Part shown: positions 16,807 to 25,500 of the stretch, piece by piece
Position numbering within the stretch: the first letter of the stretch is position 1
How the letters are laid out: the number at the start of each line of letters is the position of its first letter
Origin: Bradyrhizobium sp. CCBAU 53338
GTDB taxonomy: Bacteria > Pseudomonadota > Alphaproteobacteria > Rhizobiales > Xanthobacteraceae
DNA length: 64,000 nucleotides
NCBI RefSeq assembly: GCF_015291665.1
Contig: NZ_CP030048.1
Coordinates: forward strand, 2,728,001 to 2,792,000
Direction: 5' to 3'
Translations under genes and position numbers: made by a program
The notes under the pieces: model-generated
Told to the model about the DNA's origin: nothing
Seen by the model: the letters and a program-made list of their open reading frames with translations, nothing else
The model's database searches: none

Positions 16807-16825
16807 ATCTTTACATCGTAAAGAT
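16807..16825. promoter_or_regulatory. Operator C (TetR-type), perfect palindrome
   Basis: ATCTTTACATCGTAAAGAT has perfect 8-bp arms around a 3-bp centre. It directly abuts the AGGAGG of the oxygenase gene. It is the most symmetric of the four sites. Confidence 0.8.
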
Positions 16826-16859
16826 GCCATAGAACCAAGCGCGGCTTCCGTCAAGTGAA

Positions 16860-16878
16860 ATCTTTACACTGTCAATAT
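16860..16878. promoter_or_regulatory. Operator D (TetR-type), before the regulator gene
   Basis: ATCTTTACACTGTCAATAT is centred 53 bp from operator C and ends 19 bp before the TetR start codon, consistent with autoregulation. Confidence 0.75.
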
Positions 16879-16897
16879 TGCGTCATATAGCTTGTAA

Positions 16898-17614
16898 ATG
16901 GCCAAGAGAGACACCACCGGCGAGACGCCGCGCCGCCCCAAAAAGACATCGCCGGCATCTCGTCCGGCGCGTCGCCCTGCGAGCGCGAAGACCGAGACGC
17001 CCTATCACCACGGCGCCTTGCGCGAGGCGTTGCTTCTAGCCGCCGAACGGGTGCTGGAGCGCGACGGGCTCGCCGGTCTGACGTTGCGCGCGGTGGCGCG
17101 AGAGGCGGGCGTCTCGCATGCGGCGCCAACCCATCATTTCGGTGATCTCACCGGACTCGTCAGCGAACTCGCGGCGATCGGCTTCCGCCAGTTCAACGCG
17201 GCGATGGCCTCATCCTGCGACGCGGCCACCTCGCCGCTGGAGCGGGCGCTGGCGCGGCCCAAGGCCTATGTCGCGTATGCCCAGGCCCATCCCGGCATGT
17301 ACGGGTTGATGTTCCGTACCGAGCGGCTCGACTATTCCAGGCCCTCGCTGCACGAGGCCGCTGAATCCTCGTTTGCCGGACTTGCTAATGCCATCGGCGC
17401 GATGCGGCAGGAGCCGATCAGAGGCAACGCGCTGACGATCGAGCAGGGCGCCGCGATCGCGCGGGCCTGGTCGATGGTGCACGGCTTCACCATGCTGCTG
17501 CTCGACGGGCGGCTCGAGGATATTCTGGAGCGGCTGCCCGATGGAACGACGGCCGAGCAGCTTCTGGAGGCGATCCTGAAGTCGACGGTGGCCGGACGGC
17601 TGCCAAGCACCTGA
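16898..17614 (+). CDS. TetR-family regulator with WHG-type C-terminal domain
   Basis: A 238-residue repressor. A basic N-terminal arm of about 33 residues precedes the DNA-binding domain (YHHGALREALLLAAERVLER), with the helix-turn-helix at about 61-85 (LTLRAVAREAGVSHAAPTHH then F). The C-terminal ligand domain contains HPGMYGLMFRTERLD and AWSMVHGF, as in WHG-domain TetR proteins. It is divergent from the oxygenase operon. Sites C and D in the shared 105-bp gap, and A and B near the next unit, fit its expected operator type. The inducer is unknown; a substrate or product of the oxygenase is a reasonable guess. Confidence 0.92.
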   Translation: MAKRDTTGETPRRPKKTSPASRPARRPASAKTETPYHHGALREALLLAAERVLERDGLAGLTLRAVAREAGVSHAAPTHHFGDLTGLVSELAAIGFRQFNAAMASSCDAATSPLERALARPKAYVAYAQAHPGMYGLMFRTERLDYSRPSLHEAAESSFAGLANAIGAMRQEPIRGNALTIEQGAAIARAWSMVHGFTMLLLDGRLEDILERLPDGTTAEQLLEAILKSTVAGRLPST

Positions 17615-17674
17615 TCGGACGAGACGTTCGCAATCCTCGCTATGAACCCTTGCCGTGCCCGGGCGTTGACGCCC

Positions 17675-18289
17675 ATGGCAAGATCATCTCGCGCGCCCTG
17701 GAAACGCCAAAACCCGCGCAAGCGGGCGGGTAAAGCGTCAAAGCATCTTACTTCCGCGGAGAAATCGGCGGCGAAGGTGCGCGCCCGTCGTGCCGGTCGC
17801 CGCTATCCCAACCTCGTGGACAACATTCGCATGGCAGCCAGGAAGAGGACCAAGACGAAATCCGCCGGAACGTCAGCGACGAAAAAGACGCGGAAGGCCG
17901 CTGCGCGCAAGACCACAGCACGGAAGAGCGCAAAGGGACGCAAGCGCGGCGCCTCGGCGCCTGCGAAGGATCCGCGCGGCGGCCTGACCGCGGCGGGCCG
18001 CAAGGCCTTTGCACGCAAGCAGGGCGCACATTTGCGGCCGGGCGTAACCAAACGTGAATCCGAGATGACGCCGCAGGACATGCGGCGGAAGGGCAGCTGG
18101 GCGGTGCGCTTCTACGGCCGCGCGAAGCTGCCGCCTTTGGTCGATGCCAGGGGCCGGCCGACACGGCTCGCGCTATCGGCCCACGCCTGGGGCGAGCCGG
18201 TGCCGAAGACAGTCGCGGCCGCGCGGCGCATTGCGGCCAAGGGAGAGCGTCTGCTGGCACGCTATCGGCGGATCAAAGAAGGTGCCTAG
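17675..18289 (+). CDS. Lys/Arg/Ala-rich protein with C-terminal DUF6321
   Basis: About 204 residues and strongly basic. An N-terminal part has HLTSAEKSAAKVRARRAGRR followed by YPNLVDNIRMA. A middle stretch (about 55-95) is almost only Lys, Arg, Ala, Thr and Ser, like bacterial histone H1-type tails. The C-terminal domain (about 98-204) reads GGLTAAGRKAFARKQGAHLR and SEMTPQDMRRKGSWAVRFYG, the DUF6321 pattern. The start is uncertain: ATGs at 17642, 17675 and 17831 are in frame and none has a clear Shine-Dalgarno. 17675 is chosen because it keeps the YPNLVDN segment. Nucleic-acid binding is inferred from charge. A SET-domain methyltransferase gene follows on the same strand. Confidence 0.75.
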   Translation: MARSSRAPWKRQNPRKRAGKASKHLTSAEKSAAKVRARRAGRRYPNLVDNIRMAARKRTKTKSAGTSATKKTRKAAARKTTARKSAKGRKRGASAPAKDPRGGLTAAGRKAFARKQGAHLRPGVTKRESEMTPQDMRRKGSWAVRFYGRAKLPPLVDARGRPTRLALSAHAWGEPVPKTVAAARRIAAKGERLLARYRRIKEGA

Positions 18290-18448
18290 TCATACGAGAT
18301 GCCGCGGAACTCGCGGCTTGCACATTTTTCACTGTGGGCAAGCATCAAACGTCACAGGGACAGGCCTGACAGCGGTGCGGAATCGTTCTAGAAGAGCGGC
18401 TCCGCTCGGGCTCACGCAGCCTGGTCCGCGTCCTCGTTACACCTGATC

Positions 18449-19015
18449 ATGCCAGCCATCGCTCCCCGCAAATCCTACCGTGTCGGCCGTTCCAAGACCG
18501 GACTTGGCCTCTTCGCCACCATGCCGATCAAGAAGGGCACAAGGATCATCCGTTACTTCGGGCCGATCCTGGACTGCCGCATTCCAGCGCAGGACGAGAT
18601 CGAGAACAAATATCTGTTCGAGCTCAACAACCGCTGGACGATCGACGGCTCGGTGCGCAAGAACCTCGCGCGCTACATCAACCACTCCTGCCGTCCCAAC
18701 GCGGAATCCGACGTCCGTCCGCGCGAGCGCAAGGTGTTCATCCGGGCCATCAAGAACATCGAACCCGGCGACGAGATCAATTACGACTACGGCACCGACT
18801 ATTTCAAAGCCTATTTGAAGCCGATCGGCTGCAAGTGCCCCTCCTGCGAAAACAAGCGCAAGAAACAGCGCGCCGAAGCCCGTGTCGAACGGGCCAAGGT
18901 GAAGGCGCGCGCGGAGCGCAAGGCGGAGAAGGCAGCCGCCAGGGGCGCAAAGAGCGTCAAGAAGAAGCTCAACGGCCATGCCGTTGCCACGCCGAAGGGC
19001 CGCGCGCGGGCGTAG
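18449..19015 (+). CDS. SET-domain lysine methyltransferase
   Basis: A 188-residue protein. The SET core spans about 8-118: RSKTGLGLFATMPIKKG at the start, the SAM-site motif RYINHSCRPNAE with NHSC at 78-81, and EINYDYG at 109-115 with the catalytic-type Tyr. A post-SET-like CKCPSC (Cys128, 130, 133) is present and could bind zinc with Cys81. A Lys/Ala/Arg-rich tail follows to the end. SET enzymes methylate protein lysines; bacterial targets are poorly known. The neighbouring Lys-rich protein and its own tail are obvious candidate substrates, by inference only. Confidence 0.88.
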   Translation: MPAIAPRKSYRVGRSKTGLGLFATMPIKKGTRIIRYFGPILDCRIPAQDEIENKYLFELNNRWTIDGSVRKNLARYINHSCRPNAESDVRPRERKVFIRAIKNIEPGDEINYDYGTDYFKAYLKPIGCKCPSCENKRKKQRAEARVERAKVKARAERKAEKAAARGAKSVKKKLNGHAVATPKGRARA

Positions 19016-19022
19016 CCCGCGC
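19004..19022. terminator. GC hairpin overlapping the SET gene stop
   Basis: GCGCGGGC (19004-19011) and GCCCGCGC (19015-19022) form a perfect 8-bp stem with a 3-nt loop; the TAG stop lies within it. It sits between convergent genes and has no T-run, so the termination role is tentative. Confidence 0.45.
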
Positions 19023-19068
19023 GTTGCGCCCGTCGTGTGCCGCTAACGCAGCGCATCGAGCACTGGCT

Positions 19069-19467
19069 TCATACAGCCACCGCGTTCCCGCTCTTCCGCA
19101 AGCCCACATATTGCAGCTCGGCAAAGACGCCGGTTGCGATCGCCTGCGCGACGACCATGACCTCGCCGGCGAGGTTCGGTGAGGTCGTGCCAGAGAACAA
19201 CAATGCGATACTGCCGACGGTCCACGCGGCGTTGCCGACGACGACCAGGAGCACGAGCGGCTTCGGCACCGTTGTGCGCGAGGCGAGCCAGCCGACCAGC
19301 GCAGTATAGGCGATCAGGAACAGGCCGGTTTCGCGCAAAAGTGCTTCAGGCAGATTGAACAGCGCCGCGAACGCGCCGGCACCGAAAGTGAAGCCGATTG
19401 CGGCGATACCGCTGAAGACGGTGTCGGCAAACAGGGCGCCGCGCAGGAATCTGGATGCGTGGATCAC
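19069..19467 (-). CDS. Four-helix membrane protein of unknown function
   Basis: A 132-residue protein with four hydrophobic segments (FSGIAAIGFTFGAGAFAALF; LRETGLFLIAYTALVGWLAS; PLVLLVVVGNAAWTVGSIAL; VMVVAQAIATGVFAELQYVG). The start is GTG at 19467 with GGAGA about 6 nt upstream. It lies 36 bp after the next minus-strand gene, so the two may be cotranscribed. No family name is assigned. Confidence 0.7.
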   Translation of the reverse strand: MIHASRFLRGALFADTVFSGIAAIGFTFGAGAFAALFNLPEALLRETGLFLIAYTALVGWLASRTTVPKPLVLLVVVGNAAWTVGSIALLFSGTTSPNLAGEVMVVAQAIATGVFAELQYVGLRKSGNAVAV

Positions 19468-19503
19468 GAGAGGTCTCCATGGTTGGTTGGGCGCGAGGTG
19501 AAA

Positions 19504-19734
19504 TCAATGCCGTCCGCGCCAGCAGGCGCGGAGCAGGCGGGTGAGGCGGAACGGGCAGAGGCTCCTGCCGATGCTGTGCTCGAAGGCGGAGACCTGCGCG
19601 AGGACATAGTCGCCGGTTGAGTGCACCAGTGGCTCGGGCATGTTCAGCCCACGCGCCAGCATCCGGGTCGCAAAAGCTATCGCCCAGGGTCCAAAGTGAT
19701 CGGCGAGAAAGCGGTAGAGCAGCAGCGCGATCAT
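19504..19734 (-). CDS. Small hypothetical protein
   Basis: A 76-residue protein beginning MIALLLYRFLADHFGPWAIA and ending in a basic LLRACWRGRH. The ATG at 19734 is preferred because AGGAG lies 6 nt upstream; the ATG at 19740 would sit directly on it. There is one amphipathic or weak membrane helix at the N-terminus. A 19-bp palindrome lies about 49 bp upstream. Function unknown. Confidence 0.6.
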   Translation of the reverse strand: MIALLLYRFLADHFGPWAIAFATRMLARGLNMPEPLVHSTGDYVLAQVSAFEHSIGRSLCPFRLTRLLRACWRGRH

Positions 19735-19782
19735 GGTCATCTCCTGTCGTGACCGAAGATGCGCCGATGCGGGCCCCAATTC

Positions 19783-19801
19783 GATTACCTCAGGGGTAAT
19801 C
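19783..19801. promoter_or_regulatory. 19-bp palindrome upstream of the small hypothetical gene
   Basis: GATTACC, five bases, GGTAATC: perfect 7-bp arms lying upstream of the minus-strand pair 19734/19467. This is the form expected of a dimeric regulator site; no regulator is evident nearby. Confidence 0.4.
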
Positions 19802-19896
19802 AACGGGCCAATTCAAATCCGTTCGAAGACGTTGGAGGACGTTGTTGTTCGCCGCCCACGAAAGCGTTCACGGTCGGGCGGCGCGGGCAGGGCCGG

Positions 19897-20517
19897 TCAG
19901 ACCTCGAAGGTCCCAAGTCGGGAAATCATCGCGTTCGAGTAGGGCGAAGGCTGTATGACCGTGAAGACGGCATTCGGAAAGGCCTTCCAGACGGCGAGAT
20001 CGTTTCGCGTAATTTCGACCAGGCCGAAGCGAGAGCGATGTTCGCCCGGTTCGCTCGGCTCGCCGACATCGGAAAAGCGCAATCGTAGAATGCGATCCTT
20101 CGGCAAGGGAAGCGGCGGATGGCGCGCTTTCACCACGGCCAACGGCTCAAGGCTGATGACTGGAGGTGTCTTTGCTGCCGGCGGGCTTGAAAGCACACTG
20201 GGCTCCTCGCCGCGCGCAGCCTCCGGCATGGGGTCCAGCGCACTCGCAGCTACACTGGTTGGGTCTCCAGGTAGAGAGATTGGCCCAGCACTGGGTTCAC
20301 GGTCGGGTTCATCAACAGGCGGTGTGGTTTGCGAGGAAACCCGGTCACCGCCAGATGCACTGTCGACTTCCAAAGAGGCGCTGGCGGCGCTGGTTGGCGA
20401 AACCGGAATCGGCTTCGACCGTGGTAACGCCAACGCGCTCCAATCAAAATGCTCGGGAAGCTCGGCTTGCACATCCCCTACGAGGGCGGAGCCAGGTGTG
20501 TTCGCGTTGTCGTTCAT
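19897..20517 (-). CDS. Hypothetical Pro/Ser-rich protein
   Basis: A 206-residue frame. The first 130 residues are disordered and rich in Pro, Ser and Ala (TPPVDEPDREPSAGPISLPG). The last 75 look folded: DRILRLRFSDVGEPSEPGEH, then ITRNDLAVWKAFPNAVFTVI. GACGGA lies about 4 nt before the ATG. No family recognised. It is accepted because the C-terminal part has ordinary protein composition and frames on the other strand look worse. Confidence 0.5.
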   Translation of the reverse strand: MNDNANTPGSALVGDVQAELPEHFDWSALALPRSKPIPVSPTSAASASLEVDSASGGDRVSSQTTPPVDEPDREPSAGPISLPGDPTSVAASALDPMPEAARGEEPSVLSSPPAAKTPPVISLEPLAVVKARHPPLPLPKDRILRLRFSDVGEPSEPGEHRSRFGLVEITRNDLAVWKAFPNAVFTVIQPSPYSNAMISRLGTFEV

Positions 20518-20907
20518 TGCATCCGTCGTGGTCGTATTCTAAGCCAGCTCAATGATTTCGGATCGTGGGCCGGTCTTGCAAAGCGTTCCGCAGCCCATGC
20601 TCAGGCTCGCCGCTGATCGGTCAAATAAGCTATGGCCAAACATGGGCATTGGCCAGTTGATCGGCGCGCAATCGGTGGCCTCGGTTAATCGTAGACCCGA
20701 GACTTGGCGGGACGGGTGCATCGGGATTAAGGAGTGTTTAGTTACCTAAATGAATTCGAGTTGCGTTCTACCCACGAGACCCCGCTGGTCGTCTAGTGAA
20801 AATTGTACGATGCGTTCCTGAACCGATCACGTTTACTCCGCCCGCCAGTCCCGGTGCGTAGGGCTGTCAATCGGTATCCTGCGCAAGTCGAGCGTGCGCA
20901 AAGAAGA
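20518..20907. other. 390-bp gap without a supported gene
   Basis: Only short frames with shadow-like composition occur here. Base composition is less GC-rich than the flanks near 20720-20830. No clear promoter, hairpin or RNA gene was seen. Confidence 0.5.
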
Positions 20908-21387
20908 TCAGTAGCGGCTGCCGTCGCTCTTCTGACGGGCGATCCATTGTGACAGGGTTTGCGGTCCGGGCCTCGATACTGCCGCCGTTCGCTTCGGTCG
21001 CGGCGGGGATGCGCCAGATTTGGCTGACGGGACGGCGACCGCAGCGGCTGCCTCTCTCTCGAGCCGAAGCTGCTTCAGCCGCACCATCTTGTCGCGCTCG
21101 GCCTCCAGCTCGGTGCTGTCGGAGAGCAGCCTTCTATGCTGAGGACTTTCTGCCTGGACCACGACGGCAATGACGGATGTTTCGCCAAGGGCTCTGCAGG
21201 CTTCAAGGCGATGCAATCCTTCAACCAGAATGAACTGATCCTTATCGACTCGAACGGAAATGGGCGCTTGCTGCCCGGTCTCCAGAATGCTTTCCGCGAG
21301 CTCCCGAACGCGCTCCGGCTGGAGCGCCCTGCTTCTTTTGGCCGGAATGTGGATCTTTTCGATCGGGAAGCTCTCCGCTTTCGGCAT
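20908..21387 (-). CDS. ParB/sulfiredoxin-fold domain protein
   Basis: A 159-residue protein. The N-terminal 80 residues have the ParB/Srx-like nuclease-fold pattern: IEKIHIPAKRSRALQPERVR, LAESILETGQQAPISVRVD, then LVEGLHRLEACRALGE with the GxHR motif at about 57-60. A helical Arg/Glu-rich stretch and an Ala/Pro linker follow, ending SQWIARQKSDGSRY. The ATG at 21387 has AAGGGAG about 8 nt upstream; the 21405 start is a TTG. It lacks the helix-turn-helix and dimer domains of chromosome-segregation ParB and has no ParA neighbour, so it is probably a stand-alone member of the fold. Confidence 0.78.
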   Translation of the reverse strand: MPKAESFPIEKIHIPAKRSRALQPERVRELAESILETGQQAPISVRVDKDQFILVEGLHRLEACRALGETSVIAVVVQAESPQHRRLLSDSTELEAERDKMVRLKQLRLEREAAAAVAVPSAKSGASPPRPKRTAAVSRPGPQTLSQWIARQKSDGSRY

Positions 21388-22020
21388 CGCTTCTGCTCCC
21401 TTCAACCCGGGCCGTCACGCGCAGCGATCATCGCCGATATCCTAGGGGTGGGCGAGCGAGAGAGGCAACCGATTTCCAGGTCTATGTCGACGCGGCTTGT
21501 GATGGAACCAATCGAACACCGAGAGCATCTGGCGCACGGGAGGTGCGGTTCGAGAGCGATCAGCTGCTGCTAGTGAGACGCGCACGACCTCTGCGATCTA
21601 CTCGAAGTCTTCTTGCCTTCGGCCGTGGCTTGCATTCCGCGGGGCCGCTCACGGTTGCGCCAGGATGCAGCCTCCGAAGCATCTCGCTCGGTCGATCAGG
21701 CCGCGCCGGGCAGTTTGCCGCAGGTGAATGCGATACCCGCGAAATCCCAACAGCCTCCACATGAACTGCCGGCACTGCGCGCAGCGATCTCAATCCAACG
21801 ATCCTGAATGTCTTTTCTTTAAGTCAATGCAGGGCAATGGAGATAGCGGCTTGCGGGTATGCCGAATTCGCTGCGGATACTTGTGCGACGCAAAAACGGC
21901 TGACGCATCTGCCCCAAGTTGGAAGCGTTTCAGAAAATCTCCCGCAAAAAAAAGTTTACTCCGCGCCGATCCGAGGGCTAAATTTGTTCTCCCTTTTGGT
22001 GACGAGTTGGGGAACCTCTC
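21388..22020. other. 633-bp gap without a supported gene
   Basis: Several short frames occur on both strands, but all have shadow-like or low-quality composition. One (21728-22024) overlaps the next start by ATGA but has no convincing ribosome site. No RNA gene or strong repeat was seen. Confidence 0.5.
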
Positions 22021-22197
22021 ATGACTGCTTTCCAAGCCAAGCTGGAACGGTTTGAAGATCTGGCGGCCGAGTGCGAGTTGATCGCGAGCCGTGTGCAGGA
22101 AGGGCAGCGCGGGTTGTATGTGAGGCTGGGCGAGCGTTATCGCACCCTTGCAAGTGATATGCGGGCTCTGATCGCCACGTTCGACGTTGCGGCCTGA
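22021..22197 (+). CDS. Small conserved-type hypothetical protein
   Basis: A 58-residue helical protein (MTAFQAKLERFEDLAAECEL, then GLYVRLGERYRTLASDMRAL). GGGGAA lies about 6 nt before the ATG. The pattern (FQAKLERFEDxAxECE near the start, YxRLGxxYRxLAxDMR near the end) resembles small proteins I know from Bradyrhizobium genomes, function unknown. It lies just ahead of the AT-rich control region of the giant adhesin. Confidence 0.65.
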   Translation: MTAFQAKLERFEDLAAECELIASRVQEGQRGLYVRLGERYRTLASDMRALIATFDVAA

Positions 22198-22575
22198 AAA
22201 GAGCTGGCCAAAGGCACCCGCAAGCTTCGGAAGCGCCGCTGCGGCTGGATATCAGGGTGGCAATTCACCGGCGCATTCGATCAGGCGCCGTCGGCCTTGG
22301 CGTCGTTCAGAAATCGACATCGAAATCTCGGACTCGAAGCCTCACCGGCGCGGCCCCTATCTGGTTTCAATTTCGTCCGCCGCATCGTTGCCGCTGATTC
22401 ATGAATAAAATCAATTTGTTGATTGATATTCGGTTTTTTTTGAATTTCTCCATCAGTCAAATTAATTACGGGCGGAAAAACTCGCGCATTGCGCGTGTGG
22501 CTACTTTTCCGGTCGGCATTGTAATGCTATCTCAATAGGTAATTTAATTTATTTTTAACTATTTACGGTGGCGTC
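22198..22575. promoter_or_regulatory. AT-rich region upstream of the giant adhesin
   Basis: This 378-bp stretch turns sharply AT-rich after about 22400. It contains a small inverted repeat near 22410-22425 (ATCAA, TTTG, TTGAT) and the CtrA-type box at 22544-22559. No ORF is supported. It is the probable promoter region of the 6104-residue gene. Confidence 0.5.
22544..22559 (+). promoter_or_regulatory. CtrA-type box upstream of the giant adhesin
   Basis: TTAA (22544-22547), seven bases TTTATTT, then TTAAC (22555-22559) fit the CtrA consensus exactly. It ends 16 bp before the TTG start used here, so it either acts as a repressor site or implies that translation starts further downstream. The surrounding AT-richness raises the chance of an accidental match. 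Confidence 0.45.
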
Positions 22576-25500
22576 TTGAAGTACACCGACACATTGCCGT
22601 CGATCGGCTCGGATCACCAATCCCTTCATTTCGGCCCCGTTTCGGCTGCCGATCATCGGCCTACAAGCAGCGTCGAAATTCCCGACGCGCATCTTTTGTT
22701 CTCCGGCAACTTTGAGCGGATCGGAGCCGACCTGATCCTGTCGGACGAGCTTCATCGCGTCATCGTGCCAAACTACTTTCGCGATCACGTGCGCCCCTTG
22801 CTCGTGTCCCCGGAAGGAGCGCCGCTCGATCCCGGCGTCGTCGATACCCTGACAGGTCACACCCAGTATGCACAGGCCGGCGCGCCAGCTGCCGGCGGCA
22901 AGGTCGTGGGCCACGTCGTCAAGATGACCGGCAGCGCAAGCATCGTCCGCAATGGCGTGGCGATCGTCGCCAATGTCGGTGATGCCGTCTACCAGAGCGA
23001 TGTGGTCCAGACGGGCAGCGGGTCGACCCTGGGTCTCGTGCTCGACGATGGCACGACGTTCAATCTGTCCGCCAGTTCGCGGTTCCTGCTGAACGAATTG
23101 ACCTATGATGCCAGCAGCACTTCCAACAGCTCGCTGATGACCCTGGTTCAGGGCGCCGCCAGCTTCGTGGCGGGGCAGGTTGCAAAGACCGGCGATATGC
23201 GGGTGGCGACACCCACCGCCACGATCGGCATTCGCGGTACGGCTGTCATTCTCGACGTGTCCGCGACCGATGGAAAGGTGTCCGTCTCGGTCGTCGATCA
23301 GCAGGACGGTCAGGTGCATGCCGTTCAGGTTTTCAACACGGCCGGCGTCCTGATCGGTACCGTCACGAGCAACGGATCGACGCTGACGTTGACGCCGACC
23401 GCAAACTTCGACGTGATTGCTCAGCAGACCAACAAGACGACAGATCAGGTCGCTCAGGAATTCAGTGCCTTCCAGCAAGTGCTGAGCACATATGATTCCG
23501 GCAAGCAGCTGTTTCCAAATCTTCCCCAGCACACCGAGAACAAGGATCAGAACAACAACAACCCGAGCCCGAATAGCACCACGAAGTTCGCCGGCAGCCC
23601 GCCGCTCCAGCCGCCCGGTACCGAATATCATCCGCCGGCCGGGACAACTACCGTTCAACCCTCGAGCGCGACGACGTCGACGGTTGTCGTCACGGTCAAT
23701 CCGTCTGACGCTGGCACGGACTTGGCGACCACCAAGTCCGTCACGGTCGATCCGATCATCATCCCGGTCAAACTGTCGTCGATACCTTTTGTCGTCACTC
23801 CGCCGAGCGTAGCGGCGATCACCTCCGGTGCGGGAGATCACATCGGCCCGGTCATGAGTGCCAATGGTGACGTGGTCTACGATCCTGACGGCGCCATCTA
23901 TTTCTTCAGCCGCGAAACCGGCACGACTACCACCATCGCTTCGCCGTCGAGCGGCTGGAGCTATGGCTCGCCGACGATCAGTTCCGATGGGCGGTACATC
24001 GTCTATCAGGGATCCGATGGTAGTGGGAGTTTCGTATTCGTCTACGGCACTGATTCTTCCGATCCCGCGCATTACCATGTCCAGACTGAGCTGGCTCCAG
24101 GCAGCGCTCCCACCGTCAGCGGTGACGGCAGCGCGATCGTGGTCGAGCAAGGTGGCGGCAATATCGCGATCTACGATTTGCAGGGCAACCTGAAGGCCGT
24201 GATCACGCCGGCCGCTGCCGGAAGTTCGGGGGCGCTTTGGAAGCCCGCAATCAGTGCCGACGGCCACATTGTCGTGTTCTGGAACTCGGACGCAGCAGTT
24301 TCCGGAGGCGCAGGCCAGCTCGACGTGCTCGATCTCTCGACGGGGGGAATTACCCAGATTGGGAACACCGCCATCGGTGCGGGGACTGCGCCGCCGACCG
24401 TCAGCGCCGACGGCCACCTGATCGCCTACCAGAGCACTGACGGGACCGGCCATTCCGAAATCTATCTCTATGATCTGAACGCCGGCACGGTCGTATTCCA
24501 CACCTCGAACGCCTCAGGCAGCAGTTACAGTCCGGTGCTGAGCCCTGATGGACATTTCATCGTCTTTACCAGCGACGCGCAGCTGGCGTCGGCCGATCAC
24601 AACAGTTTTGCCGACATCTATATCGTCGATGTCACGAACCCGGCTGCACCGGTGTACAAGCTGGTTTCCGATGGTGTGAATGCGGCTTCCAATGGAGGCG
24701 CGGCCATCAGCGCCGGGGGCCAGTACGTCGCTTTTGGAAACAGCAGCAACATCTTCTTTGCCGACCCAACCTCGGGCCTCAGCGCGATCATTCTGGAGAC
24801 CGTCAAATCGCCGGCGATGCTGACCGCGAAGGGGGCGATCTCGATCACCGGCGACTACACGGGCGTGGATATCGGCGTGACCGATCAATTTGGCAGCTCG
24901 ACGCCAAATTTCACCGCGAGCTTCGATTCCGCCGGGCACATCAATTGGACCTTCAGCGAGTTGAAGAGCGACTTCGCCTTCTTGTCTTATGGCCAGGATG
25001 CGACGCAAGAGTTCATTGTCACGCTGTCCGCTGACAATGGCACCCTGACGATACCAGTTTTCATCACGGTGCATGACGGCGTACAGCCGACCATCCAGAC
25101 TGCGGATGCCGCGCCGGTCGCTGCGCCCGTCACGCTTGCGCAGGGTCAGCAGGACAATTCGTATACGATCACGCCGGCCGCGCTGCTGACGGGGGTCGCC
25201 GATATCGATGGACCGTCGCTGACCATCACGTCGCTGGCGGTCAGGAGCGGAGGCGGCGGCCTCGTCCAGAACAGTGATCTGACATGGACCTATACGCCGG
25301 ATCCCGGATTCAGCGGTCAGGTCGTTTTCGACTACACGGTGTCGGATTCCATCAAGTCGGCCGCTTCGATCGCAAGCCTCAACATTGCGCTGCCGCTTGC
25401 GATTACGTCGATCGCTCCGGACGGCGGCGTAGTTGGGGACTTTGTCACCAACGGTACGTCACTGACCGTCTCGGGGACCAACGGCACGCTATCGGCCGGC

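Noticed and set aside
20727..20741. TTAA-N7-TTAG in the 20.5-20.9 kb gap
   Set aside because: One mismatch to the CtrA consensus and no gene starts at a suitable distance.
21728..22024. 98-codon plus-strand frame overlapping the next start by ATGA
   Set aside because: The overlap is suggestive of coupling, but the sequence lacks a ribosome site and its composition changes abruptly with no recognisable pattern.
22555..24501. 648-codon minus-strand frame opposite the start of the giant adhesin
   Set aside because: Antisense shadow with His/Arg/Asp-rich composition. The plus frame holds recognisable FecR-like and propeller motifs.
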